A stretch of DNA of 64,000 nucleotides from Odobenus rosmarus divergens (lineage: Eukaryota > Chordata > Mammalia > Carnivora > Odobenidae): contig NW_004451009.1 of assembly GCF_000321225.1 (NCBI RefSeq), positions 519,370-583,369 on the forward strand, written 5' to 3'. Numbering within the stretch: position 1 is the first letter of the stretch; every line of letters starts with the position of its first letter. Below the pieces are notes generated by a model. That model searched no databases. It was not told where the DNA came from and worked only from the letters and a program-made list of their open reading frames with translations. This document shows positions 35,331 to 47,399 of the stretch, piece after piece. The position numbers were made by a program, and so were the translations under genes.

Positions 35331-36160
35331 TTATCAAATGGAATAAAGACAAGCTTTACACATCTTAAATAATCATGGGTCCTTAATGTGATTGGTTCCC
35401 ACCTGCTCTGGACACCTTGTATTTTCCCTTGCCGGCACACTCGCTGTTTTCCCTTGGTCGCCCATCTGGTTTTGGGCATCTTCTTCTGCTTGTGTTCCTG
35501 GGTCCCCACGGAGCTGGTCTGCAGACAACAGTTGCAGGAAGAGTTTGGGGTCTTTGTCCAAATGCTCAGCACCCCCATGGCCAAGGAGGCAGTTCTTGGT
35601 GCCCCCGGGGCTCTGCCGCGGCTCCCCACGGCCTCTGCTGGGCACGCCTGGCGGGCTCTCCCTTCCCGGCACAGGCGGGTGGGGTGGCTCTCTTGTCTCT
35701 CTTGCGCGGCTTCGCAGAGCCCTCCAGCTTCTCCTACTTCATGTGGCCGCAGCTCCCCTTTCCTTCTGGGTACTCCTCGAAGGTCACTTTAATTCCTCGG
35801 CAGACATTGCGGTCGAGGAGCAGAAATGCTGCAATAAACCTGTGTGCACTCACAGCTCCCAGTGCAGCCTGTGCAGGAATGAGGCCACAGCCTGGTGATT
35901 CCCACTGTCCCCTGGCGCCCAGCACAGGGCCGCCACCCCCGCCTCTGAGTCTCTGGAAGAGCACTTGTCTTTGGACTCAGCTACTGCTCAGGCTCGCTGC
36001 CCCAGCCCCGGGTCCCAGGAGGTGTGGAGACTTCCTAACTGGTACTGATGCTCTCACGCTTCACAGGACTGACCCCTTGACCGTCTCTTCCAAAACAGGA
36101 GGCTTCTCAGGTAGGGGCGCTCCATAGGAGGTTTGCAGGTTTTACAGAAATGGCTCTTGC
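35331..36160. other. GC-rich intergenic DNA
   Basis: Three overlapping plus-strand frames (35388-35792, 35392-35898, 35417-36127) are all open, the longest with 236 codons, and a minus frame of 113 codons overlaps their left part. This is typical of GC-rich non-coding DNA. No domain is recognised. Confidence 0.4.
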
Positions 36161-36163
36161 AGT

Positions 36164-36312
36164 CATGTGTGCGTGCCTGTGTATGCTTGTGGATGTGTGC
36201 ACACGTTTGTGCAAGTCGTGCGTGTACACAGGTGTGTATGTATACACGCATGTTTGCATGCACACTTGGGTCTGCATGTGTGTGCACACACGTGCATGCT
36301 CTGGAGTGCATG
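36164..36312. repeat. TG-rich alternating purine-pyrimidine tract
   Basis: Degenerate (TG)n with inserted CA and TA steps, for example gtgtgtatgtatacacgcatg. Alternating tracts like this can adopt Z-DNA. Frames through it are Cys/Val/His-rich on both strands and are by-products. Confidence 0.8.
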
Positions 36313-37759
36313 TCTCCCAGGGGCAGGTGTGGGGCGGTCACAGAATGCTCCAGACTTCTTGGCACCGTTGCTGTCATCTGACCCAGCGGGAAGGGTCCCT
36401 TCTGCTTCCAGGTTCCTTCACCCCGTTTTGAATTCTGTTCTCATCATTCTCCTGGGTCGTGTGTCTGAGTACTAACTATGGAACGGCAGGCAGCTTCCCC
36501 AAGGGAACCCCTCTGTTCCCATGGAAATCAGGGTCTGAACACAGAATAATTGGAGGTGTGTGAGGAGCGCGGACTGCCACCGACCCTCATGGAAACAGAA
36601 GGCACACTCCCTGCAGCACCGTTTGTCAGTGTGCTCTGTGCTGGTGGCCGACCCCGAGCGCTCGTTTGGGCAGTCCGAATGACCGGAGCAGGTCCTCCTC
36701 ACACCTGCTCTGATGGGCTAAAAGCAAATGAACAAATGCACTGAAGAGAAACCACATAATTCAACGACACTGCTTTTAGGGTAGGTATGTCCATTCTCTA
36801 CCTTTACCACAGGAATAGGAGGTGATGTTGAAGACATTGATGAATTTAGGGCCTGGCGTGGCCTGGATACTGGCCATGCTGCATGGAGGCCAGGCCAGTG
36901 CCCGGCACACTGTCCAGCTTTGTGCACTGAGCTGCTTCTGTCTGTGGCAGGGGTAGTCAGGGCACCATCCTCAGAGCACTCTCCTTGCTGGGAAAATAAC
37001 TCAACATAAACCCTAACAACACTGGAAACACGGTCTTTGGAAGCAGGTGTTGTGCAAGGTGAGATGGTGACGGGGCAGTGTACCCAGCTGTCCAGGAGTG
37101 TGCTCGAAGTGGTTCTTTCCGGCTCTCAGTGTGGGAGATGCCGTGCGTGGCCAGTGTGGCCCCTGTTATACCTGCTCTGAGTCTCGTCTGGGCAAGAAGG
37201 GCATCAGCTGTGCCTTCACCGTGTCTCCACGTGGCCTCTCCTAGGGTCTTGGGCTGTGTGGCATTTTGGAAACCCAAACTGTTGGACAGCCAGCTGACCC
37301 ACCGAATCAGTCAGAGAAACAGGCCAACAGGTCACGTGGTGCAGGAATTACCGTGAGGAACAGGCACACGTGACCGCAGGGCTGGCCGGACGGAAGCTCA
37401 GTAGGATCTCCGGGTGACACATTAGTGGCAGAATTCCTTCCTCCCAGGAAACCTGATTTTACTCCTGAGGCCTTTGGCGATTGGAGGAGACCCCACAGCA
37501 CCGAGGGCCGTCTGCTTTACTCAAAGTCAACCGAGTATACGTGTCGATCACATCCGTAAACCCCTTCACAGCAACATCCAGATCAGTGTTGACCTAACAA
37601 CGAGGCACCATGGCCTGGCTGAGCGGACCCATAAAATAACCACGACGCTCTCTCATGGAGGCTTTTTAACGGTTGACAGGGGTGGAGATGGGGTCCGATG
37701 AGTGCCACGTGTCCATCTTCCCTTGGAAGGACGGACCTCACAGCTAGCTGCCCACATGT
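36313..37759. other. Intergenic DNA without a recognised gene
   Basis: No feature recognised. Mixed composition with short overlapping frames. Confidence 0.4.
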
Positions 37760-37960
37760 GCTGTGGATTTTCTGTGTCCACTTGGCTGGGCCACAGCACC
37801 AAGAGACTTGATGACACTTTATTGTCGATGTCGCTTTGAAGTTGCTTTAGGATGAGACTCACATTTCAATCAGTTGTGACCAAGTCACATAGATTATCGT
37901 CCGTACGTGGGTGGGCCTCACCCAATCAGTTGAAGATGCCCAGAGAGAAGTCCGAGGCCC
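37760..37960 (+). mobile_element. MLT2-like (ERVL) LTR fragment
   Basis: The order 'gtgtccacttggctgggccac', 'ctttaggatgagactcacattt', 'acgtgggtgggcctcacccaa', 'tcagttgaagatgcc' (between 37768 and 37938) follows the 5' part of an MLT2-type LTR. The rest of the LTR is missing or too diverged. The second copy, in opposite orientation, is at 53395-53740. Confidence 0.65.
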
Positions 37961-38244
37961 GGCGTGGAGGGGACTGTGCTGATGGCCTCCCTGGAGCAGC
38001 TGCTGGTCGCCCTGCAGATTTCAGGGGAGCCAGCCCCTAGCTCTCCCTCCCTCCCTCCATGCACACACCCTCTGTTGCGCGGTCTTTCTGGACAACGCTG
38101 CAAGTGGGACATGCATTCACCCCCAACCCCCACCCCAGCCTGGGTACAGCTGCCCCCACGGGCACGGGCCACATGGGAAGGTGTCACGCAGGCTTCTCCA
38201 CATCCCTCCAGCACCCGGGGATCAGGGACCCGGCGCTGTCACCT

Positions 38245-38330
38245 TCCAGGTGAGACAGCTGAGGCCGGGGTGGGGAGACAGCAGCTTCCCCAGATGACGG
38301 GTCTGGGCGCAGAGTCCCTGCTGACCGTGC
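38245..38330 (-). mobile_element. Possible MIR fragment
   Basis: The segment 'ccaggtgagacagctgaggcc' (38248-38268) with 'gcagcttccccagatgac' resembles antisense MIR ('cagatgaggaaactgaggc' and 'acttgcccaaggtcac'). Confidence 0.35.
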
Positions 38331-41310
38331 TGTAGGTCTAGCGGCTTGGTGTGCAAGCCATGGTTTGTCTCTGTGCGGGGCCGGATGCGGGGCCTGCTTT
38401 GGCTGGCGGTGTCTGGAAGCTAAAGGTGGAGCCTCTGTGCCCCTCCCTCCCCAGGCCACCGCTTCCTCCACAGCTCGTCTTCCTCCCTCGCACGACCCGC
38501 GTCTGACTGAAGGGGTTTTTACACGGTGCTTCTGGGAGCCCGGAGCCTCCTTGTCTGCGCAGAGCGTGAGTGTGCACCCTCCCAGGGCAGGGCTTCCGCG
38601 CACGTGCCTGCCTGGCCCTGCGTGTTTCTCGTCTGTGCGTGCTGGTCCAAGGGGACCTTTCTGGTGACCCACGGCTTCCAGACCCACCACCCTCCCCAGA
38701 GCTCCTGTGGCAGATGGGTTCTTCTTCCCACCATCCTGTGCAGGCCCAGGGGTCACGGGCATCATCTCCTGAGCCCGCGAGGCCCCCAGAGCACAGACCA
38801 CACCTCTTGGGCCAGTGCAGGGTGGCTGCCACAGAGAGGGTCCCCTGGCCGTCCACACCCACACTCGGGCTCTGGTGCCCCCAAAGCCCCGTGCCCATTA
38901 TCACATTCCCACCTGCACGTCTCCTGTGGGCTAGGCCGCAGGGGAGATCCAACCATCCCCACCTGCCCCCTCTCCCGCGGCCCCAGGCCACTCCCTTCTC
39001 ACTACATGGGCCCTGGAACCTCCTTGGCTTGGTGCTTGTCCCCTCTCTGCATCCCAGACCCACACAGGGCCGTCTGCTGCATGTCTCATGCTTGAATCCC
39101 AGCAGACTGAGTTCCTCATTCAGCTCTGGAGTGTCGGGGTAGAGAGACCTGGCTCCTCTGTGGGCAGCAAGAATCAGGGGTCGTGTGGATCGGGTGTGTG
39201 GCACCAGCTGGTGGACGGATGTGGTGGACGTAGTGAGGTGTGTGTGAGCGTGGGGCCTGGCGGGGACAAGTGAGGGTCACAGTGGTCATCCGTGCTGGCC
39301 GATGCCGTGTGGCTATCCACACATCGCTCACACTCTCCTGGGCAGGCGGTGTGGCCAGGCCACGGCCCACTGATGAACCCTGACTGAGAGCAGCGGAGTC
39401 GCATCTACAGTGGGTGTAGGGAAGCCAGTGAGTCTGATCCACTTTCTTTCTCCTTCTGCTGTGACCTCGGTGACCTCCCACGGGAGCACAGGGGCCGCTG
39501 CACGGAAGGGCCTGGAAGACACAGACACTCCTTTTGGACATGATGGTCTAGAAGCAGGCTTCCGTTGTGCCCGGCCGTGGGGGCTGGGCTGGGGTGCTGG
39601 ATGGCGGTCCCTATGGCTGAAGCCGAGGCTGAACGGCCCTCCCTTCCGAGGTTCTTGCTGGGATGCGGGAGCCGAGGGGAGCGTAGCTCCCTGCCCCTGT
39701 GGTCAGGCCCCCGTTCAGGACACCCGGGGATGGATTTCCCACATAGCCATGTGCTGTGTGGCCTCGCCCCGGAGACAGGAAGACTGGTTTTCTTAAACTG
39801 GATCCTTTAGCTCCTTTTTCTGGGTAACATGAAGAGGGACCCCTGAGATTAAGTTAAAAACTATCTCTCTCCACTCACACTGGACATCCAATCTGTGAGC
39901 TTGGTCTTCCTCAGGCCCGGCTCTAGATTTGATCTCTGCGGGAGGCCTAAAAATGCATATTAAAAATTAATATTATATATCAAGATATACATAATGACAT
40001 AATAATAATTGATGTATTTTAAAACATAAACTAGTGTTTAAGTTTCTTGGTAAAGGAACAATTCCAGGGACAGTCTGTGGTTTCGTCGGCATCTCTAAAG
40101 GACCTATAGCATCAGATGCTGAAGAACTTGGCTTGACGTGTGTGTCCTGACATTTGGTTCTTCCCGGGCTAACGGTGATCAAACCAGTGAGGACACGGGT
40201 CACGTGAGTTTGAGTGATGCCAGGCGTCCAGCGTGGCATGTGGCCAGGCAGCCTCCCTAGGGCCCATGGGGAGAGCAGGTGCTTGCTGCCCACCACCCTC
40301 TCCCACAGGTCGGAGACTCCAAGCCCAAGGAAGACAGCGATTGCTTCCCGAGCATCCTGTTCACAGGAGGCTGTGGGTCCTGTGTTGTGTGTGAGCAGCT
40401 AGACGAGCCATCCGTCCACACAGAGCCGTGAAAGACCCACCGGTCAGTAGGGTTAGACCGATCACCAGGTCACAGCCTGAGGAGGCACCCGACAGAGCTT
40501 TCCAGGGGTTCCTAGCCCATGGGTTCATAGAGCTCCTGAACCCAACACTGCCTTCAACAGAACAGCTGGGTTCTCAGCCCGCCGTTCAAACGGGCAGGAT
40601 CCGCCCAGCTGGAAGTGTGTATTTCCTCACCATGTGAGCGTGCTATGCTGGCCGCAGGGGACTAAGGTTGCCGAGTGGGGACACAACGGAGTGCTGACGG
40701 CTGGGCTCACCTGCCTGCTCCGGAGGTGGGCACCGCCGGTGATGACCCGAGGAGGGAGAGGTGACAAGGGAGTGCTCAGGCAGACTCCTCATTGACAGAG
40801 ACCGCACACCCCATGCGATGCTCTGCTTTGTCTTCACTGCGGGCAGGTAACTTACTCCTTTTGGATCGAGGGACTTTCTGGTTTTGACGTGCTGCATGGT
40901 GTAGCCAGTAATGGACTGCTAAAGCTTCCTTCAGCCATCTCCTGTACCCGTGGGGGAATGTTAATCTAGTGTCACTCCATACGTTAACATACGACTGCAC
41001 CATTTCGTGCATACACGTCTACGTGGACACATGGAGCTCGGCTCCATCTGTCTCATCTCTGTGTTTTAAATATTTAACACAAAGAGTACAATGTTATGGG
41101 AAAAGTGACTTAAAATCTAGACACTTTGGCCTGAAGAAATAGTTTTGTCTGTTTATGTTTAACTTCTCTTATTTTTAGCAATGATAAAAACACACGTGCA
41201 CAGCTCTGCAAACCCCTCTGCTGTTCTCCTCTCTGTGTGACACAGCATCATGGACATCCCTTGGGTTGTGTGTCCCGGCAGTGCTAGTTTCTCAGTGATG
41301 AGGGGAAATC
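38331..41310. other. Intergenic DNA without a recognised gene
   Basis: GC-rich to about 39790. Two long minus frames (38184-38864, 226 codons; 38338-39204, 288 codons) overlap plus frames of 189 and 190 codons over the same bases, so none stands out. AT-rich from about 39840 to 40040, with 'aaaaattaatattatatatc'. No domains or repeats assigned. Confidence 0.4.
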
Positions 41311-41319
41311 GAGTTACTC

Positions 41320-41548
41320 GCTCGTGTGCCTGTGTGTGCATGAGTGTGCACATGTGTATATGTGAGAATACGTGCCTGTGAATGTGTGTGAATGTTGTGT
41401 GCACATGTGCATGTGTGAATATTGTGCATGTGTGAGCATGCATCAGTGTGTGTGAATGTGCATCTGTGTGCATGTGTGTCAGTGTGTGTGAATGTTGTGT
41501 GCACATATGGGTCCGTGTGCATGCATGAGGAGCATCACTGTATGTGAA

Positions 41549-41579
<31 letters not shown>

Positions 41580-41580
41580 C
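41320..41580. repeat. TG-rich tract ending in pure (TG)n
   Basis: Degenerate TG repeat with 'gtgtgtgaatgttgtgtgcac' occurring twice in nearly the same form (near 41386 and 41486), followed by about 24 bases of pure TG at 41556-41579. Z-DNA potential; likely length variation between individuals. Confidence 0.85.
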
Positions 41581-42180
41581 AGGAGGGAATGTGCTGAGGT
41601 GAGGCCACGCCAGCCACAGACACACGATCCAGAAATGGAAGCAGCCTCCTGAAGCCATGGGAGAGTCAGTCCTCAGCACAAGTCCTGCACAGGGATCACG
41701 TGCCTGCTGCAAGTTCCAGCACTGGCACCTCCTTGGTGTTTAATCTTGTTCTTGCAGGAATGCCTGCAGGTGGTGCATCCTACCCTTCCAGCGCATGAGG
41801 ACACAGCTGGCAGTGGTGCAGCCTGAAGACCCAGCAGCCCGCGGAGGACCCTGCCCACAGTCTCAGTGTGGCACATGTCCTCCCACCTGCAGGCTGGGCT
41901 ACCCGGGGCCAGGCCCTCCCACCTGTTCCTGAGCCTTCTTCAGGCCAGAAGCAATCCTGCCTTTGCCTTGACTCCTGGGCCCCACCCCCTGCTTGCCTCC
42001 CCTGTGCCTAGAACCTGTCTATGCTTCAGCACAGCCGGCCCTGGCTGCCACACATGGGATCCCAAAGCTGCTAGGGCATTTGGGTCATTTCCTTAGCCAC
42101 CCAGCTGGCTGCAGGTCTCCCGTCACCTGGCTTCCCTTTCTTTTCTCTAAATTGGCTCTGGGCAACATCCATCTGCGCAG

Positions 42181-42803
42181 GCACATCACACACACACCCA
42201 CACACCCATGCACACACACGGACATGTGCACAAAGAACACGTGCATCACACGTGCACATGCATACACTCATGCACACCCACGAACACGTGCACACAGAAG
42301 GACACATGCATCACACATGCATGACCATGTGCACACAGAACACATGCATCACACGTGCACATGCATACACCCATGCACACGCATGAACAGTGCACACAGA
42401 AGGACACATGCATCACACGTGCACATGCACACACCCATGAATACCCATGAACACGCGCACACAGGACACATGCATCACATGCGCATACACATGAACACAT
42501 GCACACAGAAGGACACAAGCATCACATGTGCACATGCACACACCCATTCACACACATGAACACATGCACACAGGACACATGCATCACATGTGCACATGCA
42601 CACACCCATTCACACACATGAACACATGCACACAGAAGGACACAAGCATCACATGTGCACATGCACACACCCATTCACACACATGAACACGTGCACACAG
42701 AAGAACACATGCATCACATATGCAAAAGCATACACTCACATACACTCACACACAACACTCAGAACACACCCGTAAATGCTCAAATGCATACACATGCACA
42801 CTC
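42181..42803. repeat. CA-rich tract with a 62-65-base higher-order unit
   Basis: Degenerate CA repeat. The last copies share a longer unit: the phrase 'cccattcacacacatgaaca' starts at about 42543, 42605 and 42670, giving spacings of about 62 and 65 bases. Earlier copies are more diverged. Both strands stay open for long stretches because of the repeat, giving His/Thr-rich or Cys/Val-rich frames that are not genes. Confidence 0.85.
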
Positions 42804-43454
42804 AGATCCACAGACTGACATGGAGCGGCAGGACATGCACCTGCTGTGTTGTGCGCCCCTCAGGGCACCTGGGCTTCACAGAGACTCTGCAGATGTAATG
42901 CCTGACAGGCCTCCAGGCACCCGGAGCTGATTCTTGCTCCTACTGTCCTGCAGCAGGGGAGAGGCAGCTCTGGTGCAGAGACCTGTGGAGGCAAACAGAA
43001 GTGCCCACTTGGCTCGGGATGTCTGGACTAGTTCACCAGTGAGCAGAAGGAGCAAGAAGCAACCTGGCACAGCAGGGCTGGCCAGGGATCTGACCCAGGG
43101 TCTCCAGGATCCCAGACTGCCTTTTGAGGGGGAGATGGCTCCACTGAAGGGGGGTGGTGACATCAGCGGAGCCCCAGGAGAGGGAAGGCAGATGTATGGG
43201 CTGTATAAGACAGCGTGTGGGGTCTTGCCTTTTAGAGCTCGAAAACCAGATGGTGAAAGGTAGCATGTAAATGGAATCCTGTACAATCATTCCAGGTCTA
43301 ACACAGGGTGAGGAACTAGGATGAGGTCGAGCCAGACGTGGTACCCCGCCCCCATGTCCTGCGAGAACTGAAGCCCTGGGGATTCGAGGCGGGGGTTCTG
43401 TTCACTTGTTCCCTGGGGAGTATGCACAGAAGAGCACCCAATACCTTACTGCTT
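42804..43454. other. Intergenic DNA
   Basis: No recognised gene or repeat. A plus frame of 109 codons (42934-43263) and minus frames of 136 and 85 codons overlap. Confidence 0.4.
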
Positions 43455-43560
43455 CACGCATTCTACTGGACACCTGCCATGGGCTGGGCACCACGCCAGA
43501 CAAGGGGCATGCGGTGGCCAGCACACCAGGACCCCTGTGCTCACGGTGGTCAGGCCTGAG
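43455..43560 (-). mobile_element. Probable L2 3'-end fragment
   Basis: 'cattctactggacacctgcc' followed by 'atgggctgggcaccacgccag' (43458-43500) follows antisense L2/MIR tail sequence ('ttgagcacctactatgtgccaggcact' in pieces). Confidence 0.5.
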
Positions 43561-43705
43561 GAGGGAGACTCAGCTGTGGTCTAGGCCTTAGGTGTGAGGT
43601 TCAGGAGAGGTGGGGATCCTGCCCAGCTGTGGCCGGTCCCCTCGCAGGGGACGCTCAAGGTCCTGCATTTGGTAACTTGTCTGTTTCTTTTTCCTTTCTT
43701 CTTAG

Positions 43706-43778
43706 AGGACGAGAGGGAGATGACGAGACTGGAACAAAACCAGGCCACTGTGGAGACAATCGAGTTCACCAAGAGAAG
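43706..43778 (+). other. Candidate internal or terminal exon, product unknown
   Basis: A strong 3' splice site precedes it: an almost unbroken pyrimidine run (43679-43703) followed by AG at 43704-43705. A GT follows 43778, in aagagaag/gttgtg. The open frame across it reads DEREMTRLEQNQATVETIEF and then TKRR, a charged, helix-like segment. If the exon does not end at 43778 it reaches a stop at 43786-43788. I do not recognise the protein, and I cannot find neighbouring exons in the window. The peptide composition is unlike the Pro/Ser/Arg-rich chance frames around it. Could still be chance. Confidence 0.3.
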
Positions 43779-43788
43779 GTTGTGCTGA

Positions 43789-44639
43789 ACCCCTCCGTGG
43801 CTCCCCAGGCCACTGACCTGTCAGCTGCTCCACGAAAGCCCCAGAGCTGCCACTTAGTCCTGCCGCCGTGTGATTCCTAATGAGGATTTTATTTCACGGT
43901 AGCTGGCGAGAGAACCAGGTTGAATCCTTTCAGCTCCTCGGCAGCATTAGTGGAGGTTTGCCGCTGTGCTGCCTCAGAGCTGGGTTTACAGACGAGGCCC
44001 AACATCACGTTGCCCGCTTCCGTGTGGCCAGGCAGAAACTGGCAGCGTGACTACCTTTCAGTAAACTTCCCACACAGTCCTTGCCAATCGAGGCAGTCAG
44101 AGGAGAGTACCTGCTTGATGCCACGGGCGGGGCCTCCACCTTCGACACGGCCTCCCTCCTGGTGTGTTGTGTGTCCCCCACACACTCACTAGTGAATGAG
44201 TGAAGGGGGGCCACCTTCTGCTGCATGTAGAGTGAGCATCCATGGTGGAGAAAGGGCTTCCTAAAGATGAGCATCATGCTGAGTTCTGACGAGAGACCCT
44301 GAGCCCGCCAGAATCGGGCCCAACCTGCTGTTCTAGAAGTCAACGACTGTTAGTTGGCTCAGGTAAGAATTTGGCATCCTCTGGGTTATTGGGACATAAA
44401 GATGAGGAAACCCAGAGAACTGGAGTGAGGACTGGTTGCTCTGTAGACAAGACTCACTCTCTACAGCAGCAGCTCGGCTTTCTCAGGGGGCCTGAGGACG
44501 TGAGACTTTGTCAGCCACAGTGGAGCCCCCCACTTCCCCCGGGTCAGTGCTCTCCCTCTCTCCAGGGGCCTCTGGATGTTTCCAGGGTGCCAGCCAGAAC
44601 TTATCCATTCCTCCAGCTGTCCACCGACGGGGGGCCCAC
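43789..44639. other. Intergenic DNA
   Basis: No recognised gene. 'aaagatgaggaaacccagaga' (44398-44418) is vaguely MIR-like in antisense but too short to call. Confidence 0.35.
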
Positions 44640-44640
44640 C

Positions 44641-44968
44641 ACACACAACAGCACACTGCACCTTTCTGCACCACACCGCAGCACACCTCCCTAAACAACA
44701 CCTCCCTAAACCTCAAACGACATACCACAACTCACCACAACTCACCATACCTCACCACACAGCACCACATAACACAACACCACACAACACCTTGTAACAC
44801 ATCACCACACAATACCTTACCACACCTCACAACACCTCACAGTACCACACCTTACCACATCTCACCACATAACACATCACCACACAACACCTTGTAACAC
44901 ATCACCATACCTCACCACACCACACCACACCACACTCACAGTACCACAGCACACCACACCACACATCA
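44641..44968. repeat. CAC/ACACC-rich repeat with a 100-base duplicated block
   Basis: Degenerate repeat of ccacacctca and ccacaaca-type units. The segment 'cacacaacaccttgtaacac' occurs at 44781 and again at 44881, exactly 100 bases apart, so part of the tract arose by duplication of a larger block. Confidence 0.85.
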
Positions 44969-46640
44969 GCCCCCACCCTGTACCTCTTCCAACCCCAGCC
45001 CAGCGGTGCACTACCTGTGAGTCCATGCTGGGACCACCAGGGTTCCCCAGGAGGGGGTGATGGCAATCCACCCAGCTGGAGGAAGAAACAAATGTTTGTT
45101 TGGACAATTTGCATCCGCTCCTTCATACTACTTCTTCAAACTGGATAAAAGAGAACTCTGTATAATATACACAGAAACTCCTGTTACTGGCGCAATCTTA
45201 AATATTTATACTGCGTACAAACAATGCCAAGGAATTCCCTCCAAGCCATATATTGACTTAATAAACATGGGGCCATTAGGTAGTGTTTGTCTTAGTTATA
45301 CATGACAAGTTATTGATTATAGTAGAGTGAAATCTGAAGGCCAGGATTGCAAGATCAAGATTTTTATATACAACATGCTGTTGGATTTGGCGGCCATGAT
45401 AAGCTGGGAGGCTGATGCACTGCACTGTTAATCTCAGAGGCCACAGAAGTGCAGACTTCAGGAACCTGGGGCCTCCCTGTGCAGCTGGACATGGAGCAGC
45501 CCAGCCTCGTGTGTGTGATGGGTGCCTCCTGTCCTGCGGCAGGATTCACCTCGTGCACTGGGGCTGCTGAGGGACCCTGAAGCACCACCTCCCACGTGTC
45601 CCCCATCCGTGACTTTCTGGATTCTTCACAAAAAGAAGAACTGGGAGACAACGGTTCCTCTGCTCTGCTCTGCACGCCCCCACCCCCCGGCCAACTCTGC
45701 ACCCTCAGTACCATTTCCCTTGCAAATTCTGGTATCTTTAAGAATAAAAAGAAAGCAAACACAGCTTAGCTTCTTCCCACAAAAAAAGTTTAGATATTTC
45801 TGAAGTACATGTTTCATTTTAATATTATTTATCTCTGGGAATGAAGAATAGCCCCCAACAAGCCAAGAGAAAAAACAAACGCCTTCTCACTCTCCAATCC
45901 CACTTATAAAGTGGTCTTCCATATGCCTCATGCCACCTCCAGGTTCTTAGATGCTGGGTGACAGAGCTCTCAGGCTGTTGATTTTCGAAGTAAGTTCACA
46001 CGGCCCTACTGCACAGTAGGTTCTGGAGAAATGTGAACGGATGACGGCAAAGTGTCTCAGTCGGTAACACAGGGGCAGGAAGAAATAAATGCACGTAGGT
46101 GAAAGTGCCTGGATTAAAACAGTCTGTGACAACTGGCCTCTTCTGATCTTGCTCACCGAACGTGAGGACTTTGGCTTCCAGCTGGGGGAGAAGTGTGTGC
46201 AGGCGCGATCGAACACGAGCACACCCTAGCACCCCAGGAGCCCTGGGGGCTGTCCTGTCCTGCGTGCTTTTGGGGCAGCCACGAAATCTGCTCCTCACGG
46301 AGCATGTCCGTGCCTCCGCCCATCACCATCTGACCCAATGGGTGTTGCGCCTGCTCGCCAGGCCCCGCTGTGCGCGTCCCGGAACTGGCTGTGATGGGAT
46401 CACTTCCACCTCAGAAAGTGACAAATGTTTTAAATCAAGGCTCTGTCTTCCTTTCAGACAGCAGGCTGTTGAACACTTACTAGCTCCTCACTGCATCTGA
46501 CTGCTTGTCTTCCCAACCATGGAGTCATTTTCCTCTGCAACCATCCATTTAATCCAGGCGGATCTGCTTGAAAATGATCAGGGGAAGCCGGGGAATTGGG
46601 CGGAGCAGGAACTGACGGACACAGGACCCAGGCAGAGGGC
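44969..46640. other. Intergenic DNA without a recognised gene
   Basis: AT-rich between about 45110 and 45380 and around 45730-45850. No open frame with a domain; no assigned repeat. The block 45080-45380 is repeat-free by eye. Confidence 0.35.
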
Positions 46641-46875
46641 TCCGAGAGCAGAATCCCACTGAAGTTTTATGATTTTTCCTTCTCCATTTATTTACAGCTG
46701 TCTCATCCACACCTAATTGATATGAATTTTCAGTGAATTTTCCCCTTGCGGTCTTTTCAAAGCATTCATCTTAGATTTTTGTGGACAGAATAACTCTATT
46801 TTAGGGCACATATTGGATCAGAATGAAGCTTACCTAATTAAATTATGCAATTATACCAGCAAGTCTGACCGCAAC
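46641..46875. promoter_or_regulatory. AT-rich repeat-free block with homeodomain-type sites
   Basis: Contains 'tatttac' (forkhead-like) next to cagctg (E-box) near 46688-46700, 'acctaattgat' near 46711, and cctaattaaattatgcaatt at 46833-46852. The last has TAATTA followed by ATTATGCAAT, which is close to C/EBP and POU sites. The block sits between GC-rich sequences. Candidate enhancer by motif content only. Confidence 0.35.
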
Positions 46876-47399
46876 AAATCTCTGTGCGCTCGCTGCGCAC
46901 ATAGCGAGGCTAGTGGGACAGAGTGTGCGTCCCCTTGGGAGAGGAAGGCCTGCTGGGCTCCAGGGACCGGGACACGAAAGCCTCTGTGGCGGTGTTAGGG
47001 CCTGCGACCTGCTCCAGGCGCTCCTCCACTTTCTTGGGATCCCTTGGAGCACTTTCTTAGCTTTGGGAGAACCTCCCTCCACGGAGCCTCAGTCTGCCAA
47101 GACTCACACTCTTCTACAAAGGTCGTGAGTTGCTGGGAGGGAGGTGCGTGAGTGTGAGCTGCTGGGAGCACCTGGGGCCAGGTGCCTGCGCGCCCCAACT
47201 TCAGAAACAGTTTGCGGCCAACAGAGGAGCCCCGCCTTCCCCAGCGAAGGGAGGGGACCCACACTGGGCCTGGTGGAAAGGCTCCCGGGACTCTTAAAGT
47301 TGAATGATACCAGGAAAGAGAAATTAAGTCTTGGGTGGATTTATTCTAATGTCAAGGGGGCCCAGAGTAAGTACAAAAGGAGGCGCGTGCAGTATACAC
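46876..47399. other. GC-rich intergenic DNA
   Basis: No feature recognised. Short frames on both strands overlap without domains. Confidence 0.4.

Noticed and set aside
38184..39204. Minus-strand frames of 226 and 288 codons
   Set aside because: Two different minus phases and two plus phases are open over the same bases, which is a composition effect. No domain is recognised.
42071..42559. His/Thr- and Cys/Val-rich repeat proteins on both strands
   Set aside because: They are direct translations of the CA/TG repeat and occur on both strands.
41320..42803. CRISPR-like array of repeats and spacers
   Set aside because: The DNA is from a mammal, the units are degenerate CA/TG repeats without unique spacers, and there are no cas genes.
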